64,000 nucleotides of DNA from Wenyingzhuangia fucanilytica (GTDB lineage: Bacteria > Bacteroidota > Bacteroidia > Flavobacteriales > Flavobacteriaceae). Shown piece by piece: positions 46,035-54,059 of the stretch. Positions within the stretch are counted from its first letter, which is position 1. Each line of letters begins with the position of its first letter. The position numbers and the translations under genes were made by a program. The stretch is from positions 1,054,001 through 1,118,000 of the forward strand of contig NZ_CP014224.1 of assembly GCF_001697185.1 (NCBI RefSeq), read 5' to 3'. The notes beneath the pieces are model-generated. The model was given only the letters and a program-made list of their open reading frames with translations, did no database searches and was not told the DNA's origin.

Positions 46035-46230
46035 CTTTAATAATTATTGGCAGGTATTCTGACTCATTTCACTTATTTAACCCTTCCCATCTATATTATA
46101 GACAGTGGTATTGTTAAAAAGATTTTTCTGTTATTACACAGAGAAACTTACAGCAGCGGGAACTGTTCAGGACTTACACCTGATTCCCTTTTAATGTACT
46201 TGCTTTATATAACAAGTACAACCAAAAATC
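46035..46230 (-). promoter_or_regulatory. cobalamin (AdoCbl) riboswitch
   Basis: On the minus strand the B12 box is clear: GGGAATCAGGTGTAAGTCC is followed by the CAGTTCCCGCTGCTGTAA-type core (46145-46195), and the 3' end carries AGAATACCTGCC (46049-46061), the conserved closing segment of this class. Loop regions between are variable. The riboswitch is the leader of the lipoprotein gene at 45919. Exact ends are estimated. Confidence 0.9.
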
Positions 46231-46235
46231 TGGAG

Positions 46236-46243
46236 CAAAACTA
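46236..46243 (-). promoter_or_regulatory. -7 box in front of the cobalamin riboswitch
   Basis: On the minus strand this is TAGTTTTG, an exact TAnnTTTG, ending just before the riboswitch. A -33 TTG was not found. Confidence 0.5.
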
Positions 46244-46307
46244 GTGTATTTTAAAGTGTTAATAAAAGAAAAAATTAAATATAATTAAGGTTTTAAAAGT
46301 GTGGGTG

Positions 46308-46739
46308 TTAAAAAAATATCCCTTGATTTTTAAGAACTTTTTTTATTTTAATTCTGAGAGTAATCATACGTCCTACAATAATACCCGAAGAAAACCACAT
46401 TACATAGGTAGAGAGTTGATGACCTGCTAACCAATGTGAGAAAAATTGTTTTTTAAAAACAATAATTAATACATAAAAGATTAAAATTAAGATTCCAAAA
46501 ATATCCATTTTAGAAACTGCCTGACCTACTTCTTCATTCCAAACAATACGATGCATCCTTCCTATAAAAAAGCCGAGTAACATACCGCCTAAAAAATATA
46601 AAATACAAATATAAATAGGGAGTTCCCAAGCATAAATATCATAAAAACCAATGGCACTCATCCCTAAAAAAATAAAAGTAAGAATGCGAAGTCTAAAAAT
46701 AAGTCTACGTTGTAAATATTTTTTCTTTGCTTTTTTCAT
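46308..46739 (-). CDS. conserved membrane protein, 143 residues
   Basis: Four predicted membrane helices (about 16-35, 40-62, 82-97, 110-127) flanked by basic ends (MKKAKKKYLQRR; RIKIKKVLK). I do not recognise a family. It follows the antiporter gene on the same strand after 29 bases, so it may be cotranscribed. Confidence 0.65.
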   Translation of the reverse strand: MKKAKKKYLQRRLIFRLRILTFIFLGMSAIGFYDIYAWELPIYICILYFLGGMLLGFFIGRMHRIVWNEEVGQAVSKMDIFGILILIFYVLIIVFKKQFFSHWLAGHQLSTYVMWFSSGIIVGRMITLRIKIKKVLKNQGIFF

Positions 46740-46768
46740 TCTCTAAAATATCAACAAAGATTTAGTGA

Positions 46769-47713
46769 TTATGAAAAAACGGTAAAGTAAATAAAGGCTC
46801 CGTAAGTAGCTAATAAGATAACTCCTTCTTTAAAACCAAATTTTAATTTGGTAGGAATAAAACACAAAGGAAAAACCAATAAAGCTACACCAAGCATCCA
46901 ATAAATATCATTGGTGATAATATGTAAATCTCCAACTTTTATAGGGGTAATAATTGAAGTAATTCCTAATACAGCCAAAATATTAAAAATATTAGATCCT
47001 ATTAAATTTCCTAAAGAAATAGCTTTTTCCTTTTTGATGATGGCAATAATAGATGCCGCAAGTTCAGGAATACTAGTTCCTACAGATACAATAGTAACCC
47101 CAATAATACGCTCGCTAACCCCAATGGCTTGAGCAAAACCGACAGCCCCGTTAATTAATAATTCAGATCCTCCCCAAAGTCCAATTCCACCAATTAACAA
47201 TAAAAACAATGTTTTTCCTATAGGGGTATCATCGTTTGTAATTTCTAGTTCTTCATCAGTAATAGTTGTTTTACTTTGTATGCGCAGTAAATAATATAAA
47301 AAGGCAATAAGTATAGCAAATAAGATAATTCCCTCAGTTCTATCTAATACCAAATCATAACCAATAAATAAATAAAGGAGAACAGAAGCAATCATCATCA
47401 TAGGCCAGTCTATGGTGTAAAAAGATTTTCCAACATCAATAGTACCTAAACAAACAGTAACTCCTAAAACCAAAGCCAAGTTAGCAATGTTAGAACCTAT
47501 AACATTCCCTAAGGCTAAATCTGGAAAACCATCTAAAGCAGATTTAATACTCACAATAAGTTCTGGTGCTGAGGTGGCAAAAGATACCACTGTCATTCCT
47601 ATAACTATTTTAGAAATATTTAATTTCATAGAAATGTTTACGGATGCTTTTAAAAGCCAATCTCCTCCAAAAATTAACAGAACTAATCCTGTAATCATAA
47701 ATAGTATGTCCAT
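46769..47713 (-). CDS. calcium/sodium antiporter, YrbG-like CaCA family
   Basis: A 314-residue inner-membrane antiporter with two homologous halves, each with an alpha-repeat motif: LALGNVIGSNIANLALVLG (about 63-81) and SLGNLIGSNIFNILAVLG (about 232-249). The motifs contain the conserved Asn and Ser of cation binding. It probably exchanges Na+ or K+ for Ca2+. Confidence 0.92.
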   Translation of the reverse strand: MDILFMITGLVLLIFGGDWLLKASVNISMKLNISKIVIGMTVVSFATSAPELIVSIKSALDGFPDLALGNVIGSNIANLALVLGVTVCLGTIDVGKSFYTIDWPMMMIASVLLYLFIGYDLVLDRTEGIILFAILIAFLYYLLRIQSKTTITDEELEITNDDTPIGKTLFLLLIGGIGLWGGSELLINGAVGFAQAIGVSERIIGVTIVSVGTSIPELAASIIAIIKKEKAISLGNLIGSNIFNILAVLGITSIITPIKVGDLHIITNDIYWMLGVALLVFPLCFIPTKLKFGFKEGVILLATYGAFIYFTVFS

Positions 47714-47755
47714 ATTGCTTATATTTAGTGCGAATATACTTTTAATTCTATCAGA

Positions 47756-47905
47756 ATGAAAAAAACATTTTTTAGATTTTTAGCCAAAATAAATAAAGGA
47801 TTATTCCCTTCATACGGACGTAAACAATTGGATATTAGTAAGGCATCTAAAATTCAGTTTTTAATAATAGGATGGAGGTATTATGTGACTAAGAATTCTT
47901 TATAA
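47756..47905 (+). CDS. small basic protein, 49 residues
   Basis: The frame reads MKKTFFRFLAKINKGLFPSY to ...IIGWRYYVTKNSL. It is basic and aromatic with no signal peptide. Similar ~50-residue proteins occur in many flavobacteria as hypotheticals, sometimes mislabelled SsrA-binding protein; this is recalled family knowledge, not something tested here. It is divergent from the antiporter and 57 bases before tRNA-Arg. A near-consensus box (TATATTTA) lies about 30 bases upstream. Confidence 0.72.
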   Translation: MKKTFFRFLAKINKGLFPSYGRKQLDISKASKIQFLIIGWRYYVTKNSL

Positions 47906-47921
47906 AAAGTTAAAATATATT

Positions 47922-47951
47922 TTGTGACATTGTAATAAAGCACTATATTTG
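47922..47951 (+). promoter_or_regulatory. promoter of tRNA-Arg
   Basis: A TTG at 47922-47924 and TATATTTG at 47944-47951 are separated by 19 bases, the best-spaced -33/-7 pair in the window. The box ends 11 bases before the tRNA. Confidence 0.7.
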
Positions 47952-47962
47952 CATCCGCAATC

Positions 47963-48036
47963 GGCCTCGTAGCATAACTGAATAGTGCACTTGATTACGG
48001 CTCAAGAGGTTGGAGGTTTGAATCCTCCCGAGGTCA
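47963..48036 (+). tRNA. tRNA-Arg (anticodon ACG)
   Basis: A 74-base cloverleaf. Acceptor stem GGCCTCG pairs with CGAGGTC (one G-U), with A as discriminator; D arm GCA/TGC; anticodon stem CTTGA/TCAAG with loop TTACGGC giving ACG; T arm GGAGG/CCTCC with loop TTTGAAT. The CCA end is not encoded. A34 would be deaminated to inosine by TadA. Confidence 0.96.
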
Positions 48037-48042
48037 CGATAA

Positions 48043-48077
48043 AAAACTCATCATATTAATTTATGATGAGTTTTTTT
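48043..48077 (+). terminator. terminator after tRNA-Arg
   Basis: A 13-bp perfect stem (48043-48055 with 48062-48074) with T's to 48077, starting 7 bases after the tRNA. The remaining bases to 48331 are AT-rich and hold no feature I can name. Confidence 0.9.
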
Positions 48078-48331
48078 ATGTTTTAATGTTACGCTAAAGT
48101 AAGGCGCTTATATTATGAAAGACAGAAACTTTTTTATTTTTTAAAGTTGAATTTTTACAGGTTGTAAATCAACTAAAAACATTTAGTACTATTTTATTAA
48201 ATTTTGGAGAATTGTTTTTTGGGAAACTAGTTTTGTGAATAAATATCTATATTTTTGGTATGCATTATTAAAATTGTTTAGAACAATAATTTAATACTCC
48301 CTATAATTATAAATAGTTAAAACATAAAAAT

Positions 48332-49144
48332 ATGTATGAAAAATATATTAGCAAAGAGTATGCTGATCTTGAGCAAACAGTAGATAGATTTAGAGAAGAA
48401 TATAAAAATGCATGGCCTTACCCAAGTATTAGTTTTAAAAACTTTTTTAATCCAGAGTTCCTAGATAAAGTCTTATCAGACTTTCCTGATTTATCAGAAG
48501 GATCCCATTTGAAAATGAAACATGAGAACTCTGATAAATTAGCATCAAGTGGTGTAGAAAGATTTGGACCTTATGTAACAGAGTTTGTTAATTTTTTAAA
48601 TTCAGAACCTTTTTTAATTTTCTTAAAAAAATTAGCAAGTATAGAAAGAGATTTAATTAATGACCCTTATTTTTATGGAGGGGGGTTACATCAAATAAAA
48701 AAAGGTGGATATTTAAGAATTCATGCAGACTTTAATGTGCATGATTCACTTTTACTTGATAGACGATTAAACTTATTAGTTTATTTAAATAAAGAGTGGA
48801 AAGAAGAATATGGAGGTCATTTTGAGCTTTGGGATGATAAAATGGAAAAATGTCAGAAAAAAATATTACCAGAATTTAATACATTGGCTCTTTTTTCTAC
48901 CACAAGTACTTCATATCATGGTCATCCAGATCCTTTAAATTGTCCTGAAGACATGAGTAGAAAATCATTAGCATTGTATTATTATACTAATGGGAGACCT
49001 GAAGAAGAGGTTCTTGAAGGACTAGAAAAACATTCTACCTTATATCAAAAGAGAGAAATTGATAAAAAGAATGAAGTAGTAAAAAAAGATACTGTTGTAA
49101 AAGAGAAAAAATCTTGGTTTAAAAAAGTTTTTGGAACTTCATAA
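48332..49144 (+). CDS. 2OG-Fe(II) oxygenase (prolyl-4-hydroxylase-like)
   Basis: A 270-residue protein with a double-stranded beta-helix dioxygenase core: iron ligands His131-x-Asp133 (LRIHADFN) and His196 (SYHGHPD), with Arg210 (SRKSLALYYY) in the 2-oxoglutarate position. The last 40 residues are Lys/Glu/Val-rich (KKDTVVKEKKSWFKKVF), an odd charged tail. Such proteins often lie in surface-polysaccharide or natural-product loci; here it stands alone after the tRNA. Substrate unknown. Confidence 0.85.
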   Translation: MYEKYISKEYADLEQTVDRFREEYKNAWPYPSISFKNFFNPEFLDKVLSDFPDLSEGSHLKMKHENSDKLASSGVERFGPYVTEFVNFLNSEPFLIFLKKLASIERDLINDPYFYGGGLHQIKKGGYLRIHADFNVHDSLLLDRRLNLLVYLNKEWKEEYGGHFELWDDKMEKCQKKILPEFNTLALFSTTSTSYHGHPDPLNCPEDMSRKSLALYYYTNGRPEEEVLEGLEKHSTLYQKREIDKKNEVVKKDTVVKEKKSWFKKVFGTS

Positions 49145-49150
49145 AAGTAT

Positions 49151-49196
49151 ACAACTAAAAAAAGCACCGTCTAGTAACGGTGCTTTTTTTAGTTGT
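49151..49196. terminator. long bidirectional terminator
   Basis: A perfect 20-bp stem (49151-49170 with 49177-49196) with loop CTAGTA, containing internal A7 and T7 runs so that either strand ends in a T tract. It overlaps the last eight bases of the minus-strand gene at 49189. Confidence 0.93.
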
Positions 49197-49461
49197 AATC
49201 TAAATATTGTTGAACAATTTTTCGATGTTCATTATTATCAAGTTTAAAATTTTCTATCAAGGTATTTAATCCTTGAGGTTTTTGTTTTCCAATATCATTT
49301 TTAGAGCTATAACTAGTAAAATGGATATTAAAAATTCCTTCTTTTTTTTCAAGAACAATGTACAAATCATCTTTAATCCAAGAATAAGCTATTGTATCAA
49401 AAAATGAAGAGGTGTCTTTGTTGAACTCAGAAAAATTGTAGTAATCTAAAAATTGTTCCAT
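49189..49461 (-). CDS. hypothetical protein, 90 residues
   Basis: I do not recognise a family. The protein is soluble, aromatic-rich (YYNFSEFNKD) and ends in a helical, charged stretch. It starts 1 base after the clpS stop on the same strand, so it is probably the last gene of the prmA-clpS unit. Its 3' end lies within the terminator. Confidence 0.6.
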   Translation of the reverse strand: MEQFLDYYNFSEFNKDTSSFFDTIAYSWIKDDLYIVLEKKEGIFNIHFTSYSSKNDIGKQKPQGLNTLIENFKLDNNEHRKIVQQYLDYN

Positions 49462-49462
49462 A

Positions 49463-49738
49463 TTACTTTATTTCTGCAGATAATCCTAACTCTAATAACT
49501 TAGAACACTTAGGTTTTAATTCCTCGTAGCTTCCAGTTTTTACAGCGCATTTACCTTTGTAATGTACCAACATGGTGCATTGTTCTGCCTGTAATGGTTC
49601 GTGTTCACATACATCTATCAAGGCATCAATCACAAAGTCAAACGAGTTTACATCATCGTTGTATAAAATAATTTCATAGTCCTTAATTAATTGCTCAAGG
49701 ACATCAATGCTTTCTAAAGTTTTTTCTATTGTGCTCAT
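49463..49738 (-). CDS. clpS: ATP-dependent Clp protease adaptor ClpS
   Basis: ClpS delivers N-degron substrates to ClpAP. The 91-residue protein shows the LYNDDVNSFDFVIDAL block (about 28-43) with the N-end-rule pocket residues, and the helix QAEQCTMLVHYKGKC. Bacteroidota lack a classical ClpA, so it probably works with ClpC. The ATG at 49738 is preferred; a frame from 49759 adds seven residues that overlap the prmA stop. Confidence 0.93.
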   Translation of the reverse strand: MSTIEKTLESIDVLEQLIKDYEIILYNDDVNSFDFVIDALIDVCEHEPLQAEQCTMLVHYKGKCAVKTGSYEELKPKCSKLLELGLSAEIK

Positions 49739-49758
49739 AATCAATGCAAAATTAAGCA

Positions 49759-50586
49759 TTATTTATCTAATTGTAAACCTACCCAGTTATTTTTGGTATA
49801 AGTTTTTTGAATGGTCAATCCTAAATCCTTGGTTCTTTCTTCAAGAAAGGGAATATCTTGTGTGTAAAATCCACTTAATAATAATTTTCCACCATCATTT
49901 AAACACTTGTTATATATATCCATGTCATTCAACAAAATATTTCTGTTGATGTTGGCAATAATTACATCGTATTTTTGATCTACCAACATAGAAGCATCAC
50001 CTTGATAAGCAGAAATGTGTTTACAGTTGTTTTTAGCTACGTTTTCTTCGGTATTGATATAACACCACTCATCAATATCAATGGCATCAATAGGTTTGGC
50101 TCCTTTCATTTCAGCAAAAATGGCTAAAATTCCAGTTCCAGTTCCCATATCTAAAACACTTTTATCAGCTAAATCTAACTCTAATAAATGTTTAATCATT
50201 AAATGAGTAGTTTCGTGATGACCAGTACCAAAACTCATTTTAGGTTCAATAATAATTTCATAGTCCATTCCTGTTTTTTGGTGAAAAGGAGCTATGACAC
50301 TTACTTTATTATCAACATGAATAGGTTCAAAATTCTTTTCCCATTCTAAATTCCAATTTACTTGTTCAATTTCTTGATAAGTGTAAGAAATGTTAAACTC
50401 TTCGGATTGTAAAGCAAAAACATCATCTAAAATATCTTCGTGCCAATCATTGGTTTGGATATAAGCCTTTAATCCTGTTTCAGTTTCTTCAAAACTTTCA
50501 AAACCTAATTCACCCAATTCGGCAATTAAAATTTCGGTAGCGGGTTGTAATGGCGTAATGGTAAAAGTGTAACCTGTGTAATTCAT
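49759..50586 (-). CDS. prmA: ribosomal protein L11 methyltransferase
   Basis: PrmA trimethylates ribosomal protein L11. The 275 residues show an N-terminal substrate-recognition domain and the SAM domain with SFGTGHHETTHLM and VLDMGTGTGILAIFAEMKGA, then IIANINRNILL (NPPY-like). It begins the prmA-clpS-small protein unit. Confidence 0.95.
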   Translation of the reverse strand: MNYTGYTFTITPLQPATEILIAELGELGFESFEETETGLKAYIQTNDWHEDILDDVFALQSEEFNISYTYQEIEQVNWNLEWEKNFEPIHVDNKVSVIAPFHQKTGMDYEIIIEPKMSFGTGHHETTHLMIKHLLELDLADKSVLDMGTGTGILAIFAEMKGAKPIDAIDIDEWCYINTEENVAKNNCKHISAYQGDASMLVDQKYDVIIANINRNILLNDMDIYNKCLNDGGKLLLSGFYTQDIPFLEERTKDLGLTIQKTYTKNNWVGLQLDK

Positions 50587-50651
50587 ATTATAAAGTTATC
50601 AAGTTGTAATGTTGATGATTTTTAATTTACATTCTTAAAATCAGAATACAA

Positions 50652-50683
50652 AAATAGCTAAAAGCAAAAGCTTTTAGCTATTT
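50652..50683 (-). terminator. hairpin between divergent prmA and dsbA genes
   Basis: A 14-bp stem (50652-50665 with 50670-50683) with loop AAAA. On the minus strand it is followed by ATTTTTG, so it resembles a terminator pointing toward prmA, although it lies upstream of that gene. It may stop antisense readthrough or act in the prmA leader. Confidence 0.6.
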
Positions 50684-50802
50684 AAGCATATATTTTGTGG
50701 TTATTTTACTCTCGGAATTTTTATTTTTTAAAATATGTGCTGTATTCTGTAATTAATGGCGGTAACTATCGTACTAACTTTAAAATTTTACTTATTTACA
50801 AA

Positions 50803-51444
50803 ATGAAAGAAAAATTAAAAATAGATATTGTTTCTGATGTGGTTTGTCCTTGGTGTACTATTGGATATAAGCGATTAGAGAAAGCCATTTTAGAGTTAGG
50901 AATTAAAGATAAAGTTGAAATTGAGTGGCAACCTTTTGAATTAAACCCTAATATGCCTGTTGAGGGACAGAATTTAATTGAGCATATTAGTGAAAAATAT
51001 GGTTCCTCGTTAGAAGATCAAAAACAGTCAAAATTACAAATGATAGAAGCTGGAGAAGCCCTTGACTTTACTTTTGATTATTTTTATGAAATGCGTATTG
51101 TAAATACATTTGAAGCACATGTTTTACTAGAATATGCCAGAGGTTTTGGTAAACAAACAGATTTAAAAATGTGTTTAACCACTGCTTTTTTTAGTGAAAG
51201 AAAAAATGTTTCTAAAAGAGAAATTTTAAGACAGGCTTTGTTGGAGGTTGGTTTAAATGATATAGAAGGAATGGCTTTATTAGATAACGAAGAAGTACGA
51301 GCAGAAGTAAGAAAAAAGCAAGAGTATTGGAAAAATTTAGGAGTAAACTCTGTACCTACTGTTGTTTTTAATAGAAAAAGTGCTGTTACAGGGGCACAAC
51401 CCGTTAAAACGTTTAAAGAAATATTATCTAGTTTATTGGAATAA
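50803..51444 (+). CDS. DsbA-family oxidoreductase (FrnE-like)
   Basis: A 213-residue thioredoxin-fold protein with a DsbA-like helical insert: SDVVCPWCTIGYKRLEKAI (CPWC at 15-18) and the cis-Pro loop VNSVPTVVF near the end. There is no signal peptide, so it is cytosolic as FrnE-type proteins usually are. ATG 50803 is used since upstream codons from 50695 are poor and family-unlike. Confidence 0.9.
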   Translation: MKEKLKIDIVSDVVCPWCTIGYKRLEKAILELGIKDKVEIEWQPFELNPNMPVEGQNLIEHISEKYGSSLEDQKQSKLQMIEAGEALDFTFDYFYEMRIVNTFEAHVLLEYARGFGKQTDLKMCLTTAFFSERKNVSKREILRQALLEVGLNDIEGMALLDNEEVRAEVRKKQEYWKNLGVNSVPTVVFNRKSAVTGAQPVKTFKEILSSLLE

Positions 51445-51473
51445 GCAATGTTTCTCTTTATTTTTATAAAACA

Positions 51474-51510
51474 AAAATCCCGCTAAAAGTTTTGCTTTTA
51501 GCGGGATTTT
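51474..51510. terminator. bidirectional terminator between dsbA and tpiA
   Basis: A perfect 16-bp stem (51474-51489 with 51495-51510), loop TTTTG, with A/T runs on both flanks, in a convergent gap. Confidence 0.92.
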
Positions 51511-51537
51511 AATATGTCTTGTTAAAATCTATTATTC

Positions 51538-52296
51538 TTAGATTGCTTTAACTACAGCAGCAAAATCAGCAGCTACTAAAGAAGCACCACCAATTAATCC
51601 ACCATCCACATCTGGCTTAGAGAAAATTTCTACAGCGTTAGATGGTTTACAAGAACCTCCGTATAAAATAGATACGTTTTCTGCAACTTCAGCTCCGTAT
51701 TTATCAGCAACAAACCCACGGATAAATGCGTGCATTTCTTGAGCTTGATCTGCAGAAGCAGTTAATCCTGTTCCAATAGCCCAAACTGGTTCGTAAGCCA
51801 ATACAATGTTAGACCATGCAGCAGCATCTAAATGGAATAAAGCTCCAGAAATTTGCTTAGCAACAACTTCTTCTTGAGTGTTTGCTTCTCTTTCTTCTTT
51901 TACTTCACCAAAACAGTAAATTACTTCTAATCCTTTTGCTAAAGCAGCATCAGTTTTTTTAGCTAATAAAGCTTCGTCTTCACCAAAGTATTCTCTTCTT
52001 TCAGAGTGACCTAAAATAACAGTTTTAATACCAGTGCTAGTTAACATATCAGCAGAAACTTCTCCTGTATATGCTCCGTTAGTTTCTTGGTGCATGTTTT
52101 GAGCAGCAACTTCTACAGCAGAACCTTCAGTTGCAGCTAATACAGTAGTTAAGTTTACAAATGTAGGTGAAACAATAACTCTTGTGTTTTCTAAAGAAAC
52201 ACCTTTTAATTCGCTTACTAATCCTTCTGCTAAAGCTTTAGATTCGGCAACGTTATTATTCATTTTCCAGTTACCTGCTACAATTTTACTTCTCAT
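51538..52296 (-). CDS. tpiA: triose-phosphate isomerase
   Basis: TpiA interconverts DHAP and glyceraldehyde 3-phosphate. The 252-residue protein has GNWKMN with the catalytic Lys (near residue 11), VILGHSERREYFGE with the catalytic His, AYEPVWAIGTG with the catalytic Glu, and the C-terminal GGSCKPSNA and GGASL phosphate loops. Confidence 0.98.
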   Translation of the reverse strand: MRSKIVAGNWKMNNNVAESKALAEGLVSELKGVSLENTRVIVSPTFVNLTTVLAATEGSAVEVAAQNMHQETNGAYTGEVSADMLTSTGIKTVILGHSERREYFGEDEALLAKKTDAALAKGLEVIYCFGEVKEEREANTQEEVVAKQISGALFHLDAAAWSNIVLAYEPVWAIGTGLTASADQAQEMHAFIRGFVADKYGAEVAENVSILYGGSCKPSNAVEIFSKPDVDGGLIGGASLVAADFAAVVKAI

Positions 52297-52307
52297 TTTA
52301 TATATAT

Positions 52308-52796
52308 TTAGTTTTCTAATACGTTTATTACTCTAGAATCATCTGCCTCAATGGCTCTGTAAACCAATACTTTTCCATTTTCATCAATTACAATGTATCT
52401 TGGAATCCAATCAAGGTCTATATTTTTAGCAAATATACTTTTCCAACCTCCTTCTACATAGTAATGATTTCCTTTTATACTAAAACGATTGATACCGTTT
52501 TTCCAAGCAGTTTGATTCTTGTCCAAAGATATAAATACATAGTTAGCTTTTGGGTATTTTTTCTGCAAAGTTTTTAGTTTTGGAAGCCCTTTTATACAGT
52601 CGCTACACCACGATGCCCATACATCTATAACAGTTGTTTTACCTAGGTGATGGTCTATTAAATTTTTAAAAGTAATGTTGTCACCAGAAAAGGTAATGAT
52701 TGGAGCCGCTAATACTTCTGTACTAAATTCCTTTTTTTCTGGAGATTTACAGGTAAAAAAGAGAAAGCTTATTAAAATTAGAGAAAGTTTTTTCAT
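52308..52796 (-). CDS. TlpA-like thioredoxin-fold lipoprotein
   Basis: A 162-residue protein with a lipoprotein signal (FLFFTCK, Cys16) and a TlpA/ResA-type thioredoxin fold: VIDVWASWCSDCIKGLPKL with the CSDC redox motif, then a typical insert and a cis-Pro (DWIPRYIV). It probably reduces periplasmic disulfides, for example in cytochrome c maturation. It lies between an ABC permease and tpiA on the same strand. Confidence 0.87.
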   Translation of the reverse strand: MKKLSLILISFLFFTCKSPEKKEFSTEVLAAPIITFSGDNITFKNLIDHHLGKTTVIDVWASWCSDCIKGLPKLKTLQKKYPKANYVFISLDKNQTAWKNGINRFSIKGNHYYVEGGWKSIFAKNIDLDWIPRYIVIDENGKVLVYRAIEADDSRVINVLEN

Positions 52797-52802
52797 GATA
52801 TT

Positions 52803-53873
52803 TTATTTTAATTCAACACTAGGATCTAGAATACTGTAAGAAATATCTACCAAAATATTTAGGAGGATAAAAAATGCAGCTATGGTTAATATACTTCCAG
52901 ATATAACAGGTAAGTCGGAAGAATTTAAAGCGTTTACAATTTCTTTTCCCAAACCGTTCCAATTAAAAATATATTCAACAAAAACTGCTCCAGCTAATAA
53001 AGATGCAAACCAACCAGAAAGAGTTGTAATTACAGGGTTTAAAGCATTTTTTAATGCATGCTTTTTAATAATAACATAAGTAGATAATCCTTTAGATTTT
53101 GCTGTTCTAATATAATCCTTACTTAAAATATCTAACAAAGAGTTTCTGGTTAACTGAACAATGACTGCCAAAGGTCTAATTCCTAAAACCACACTTGGCA
53201 AAATGGCGTTTTTCCATACAATTTTAGTTCCTTCACCAAAATCATCCACTTCAATAATATTACCAGTCATCCCTAATCCGGTGTATTTATGTAGTACAAA
53301 ACCAAATAACCAGGCAAATAATATTGCGGAGAAAAATGAGGGTAAACTCATTCCTAATGTACTAATAACCATGATACATTTATCTAAAAAAGTATTGACT
53401 TGTAAGGCTGATGTAATTCCTAAAAACAAACCAATTATAAATGCAATACTAATGGCCAAAACAGCTAATAATAAAGTGTTAGGTAGTGTTTCTGTTAAAA
53501 TACTACTAACTTCTTTGTCATTTTTTTGAAAAGAATTTCTAAGGTTTGGGAATTTTAAAACCCCAATAAAACTATCAGTATTTATAAAAGTAATTCTCGG
53601 TTTTTTTTCTGGTAAAAAAGTATAATCATCAACATTGTTACTGTGAAAAGATATAGGAGATAAATCATTAAGGTAATTGATGTATTGTTTGTGTAAGGGT
53701 AAATTTAATCCGTATTTAATTTTGATGTTTTCTAATTGCTCCAGATCTTCTCTTTGATCTAATAACATTCTAGAAGGATCACCCAATAAATTAAATAAAA
53801 AGAAAAGCAATGTTGCTACTCCAAACAAACTGATAAATCCTTTAAATATATTTTTTATTAAAAATGAAATCAA
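52803..53873 (-). CDS. ABC transporter permease, DppB/OppB family
   Basis: A 356-residue inner-membrane permease of the peptide/nickel type: N-terminal helix, long periplasmic loop, then helices with the permease signature (EYIFNWNGLGKEIVNALNSSDLPVI) and the EAA-like segment around RTAKSKGLSTYVIIKKHALKN. The partner permease, ATPase and binding protein are not adjacent. It is probably the first gene of a permease-tlpA-tpiA unit. Confidence 0.88.
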   Translation of the reverse strand: MISFLIKNIFKGFISLFGVATLLFFLFNLLGDPSRMLLDQREDLEQLENIKIKYGLNLPLHKQYINYLNDLSPISFHSNNVDDYTFLPEKKPRITFINTDSFIGVLKFPNLRNSFQKNDKEVSSILTETLPNTLLLAVLAISIAFIIGLFLGITSALQVNTFLDKCIMVISTLGMSLPSFFSAILFAWLFGFVLHKYTGLGMTGNIIEVDDFGEGTKIVWKNAILPSVVLGIRPLAVIVQLTRNSLLDILSKDYIRTAKSKGLSTYVIIKKHALKNALNPVITTLSGWFASLLAGAVFVEYIFNWNGLGKEIVNALNSSDLPVISGSILTIAAFFILLNILVDISYSILDPSVELK

Positions 53874-53918
53874 TGTAAATCTGTTTTTAGAAAATTCTGT
53901 CGATTCGAGTAAACTTTA

Positions 53919-53966
53919 CGAATAGAACAAATGTTTTAATCTCGAATAGAACAAATGTTTTAATCT
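53919..53966. repeat. 24-bp perfect tandem repeat, two copies
   Basis: The unit starting CGAATAGAACAAATG and ending TTTTAATCT occurs twice without gap (53919-53942 and 53943-53966). It lies in the 186-bp region between the divergent permease and oxidoreductase genes, so it may overlap one of their promoters. No further copies were noticed nearby. Confidence 0.9.
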
Positions 53967-54059
53967 CAAAGATATCATTTACTATAATTATATGCATGAG
54001 AAGTGTTTAAAAGATTTTAAATAATTAAATTGCTTTCGCTTAATAAAAATCAAGCATCG

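Noticed and set aside
47963-49144. Integrated element at tRNA-Arg
   Set aside because: No integrase, no repeat of the tRNA 3' end and no composition break were seen; only one unusual gene follows.
53161-53529. Plus-strand frame of 122 codons opposite the ABC permease
   Set aside because: It is antisense to a clear permease gene; no independent start signal.
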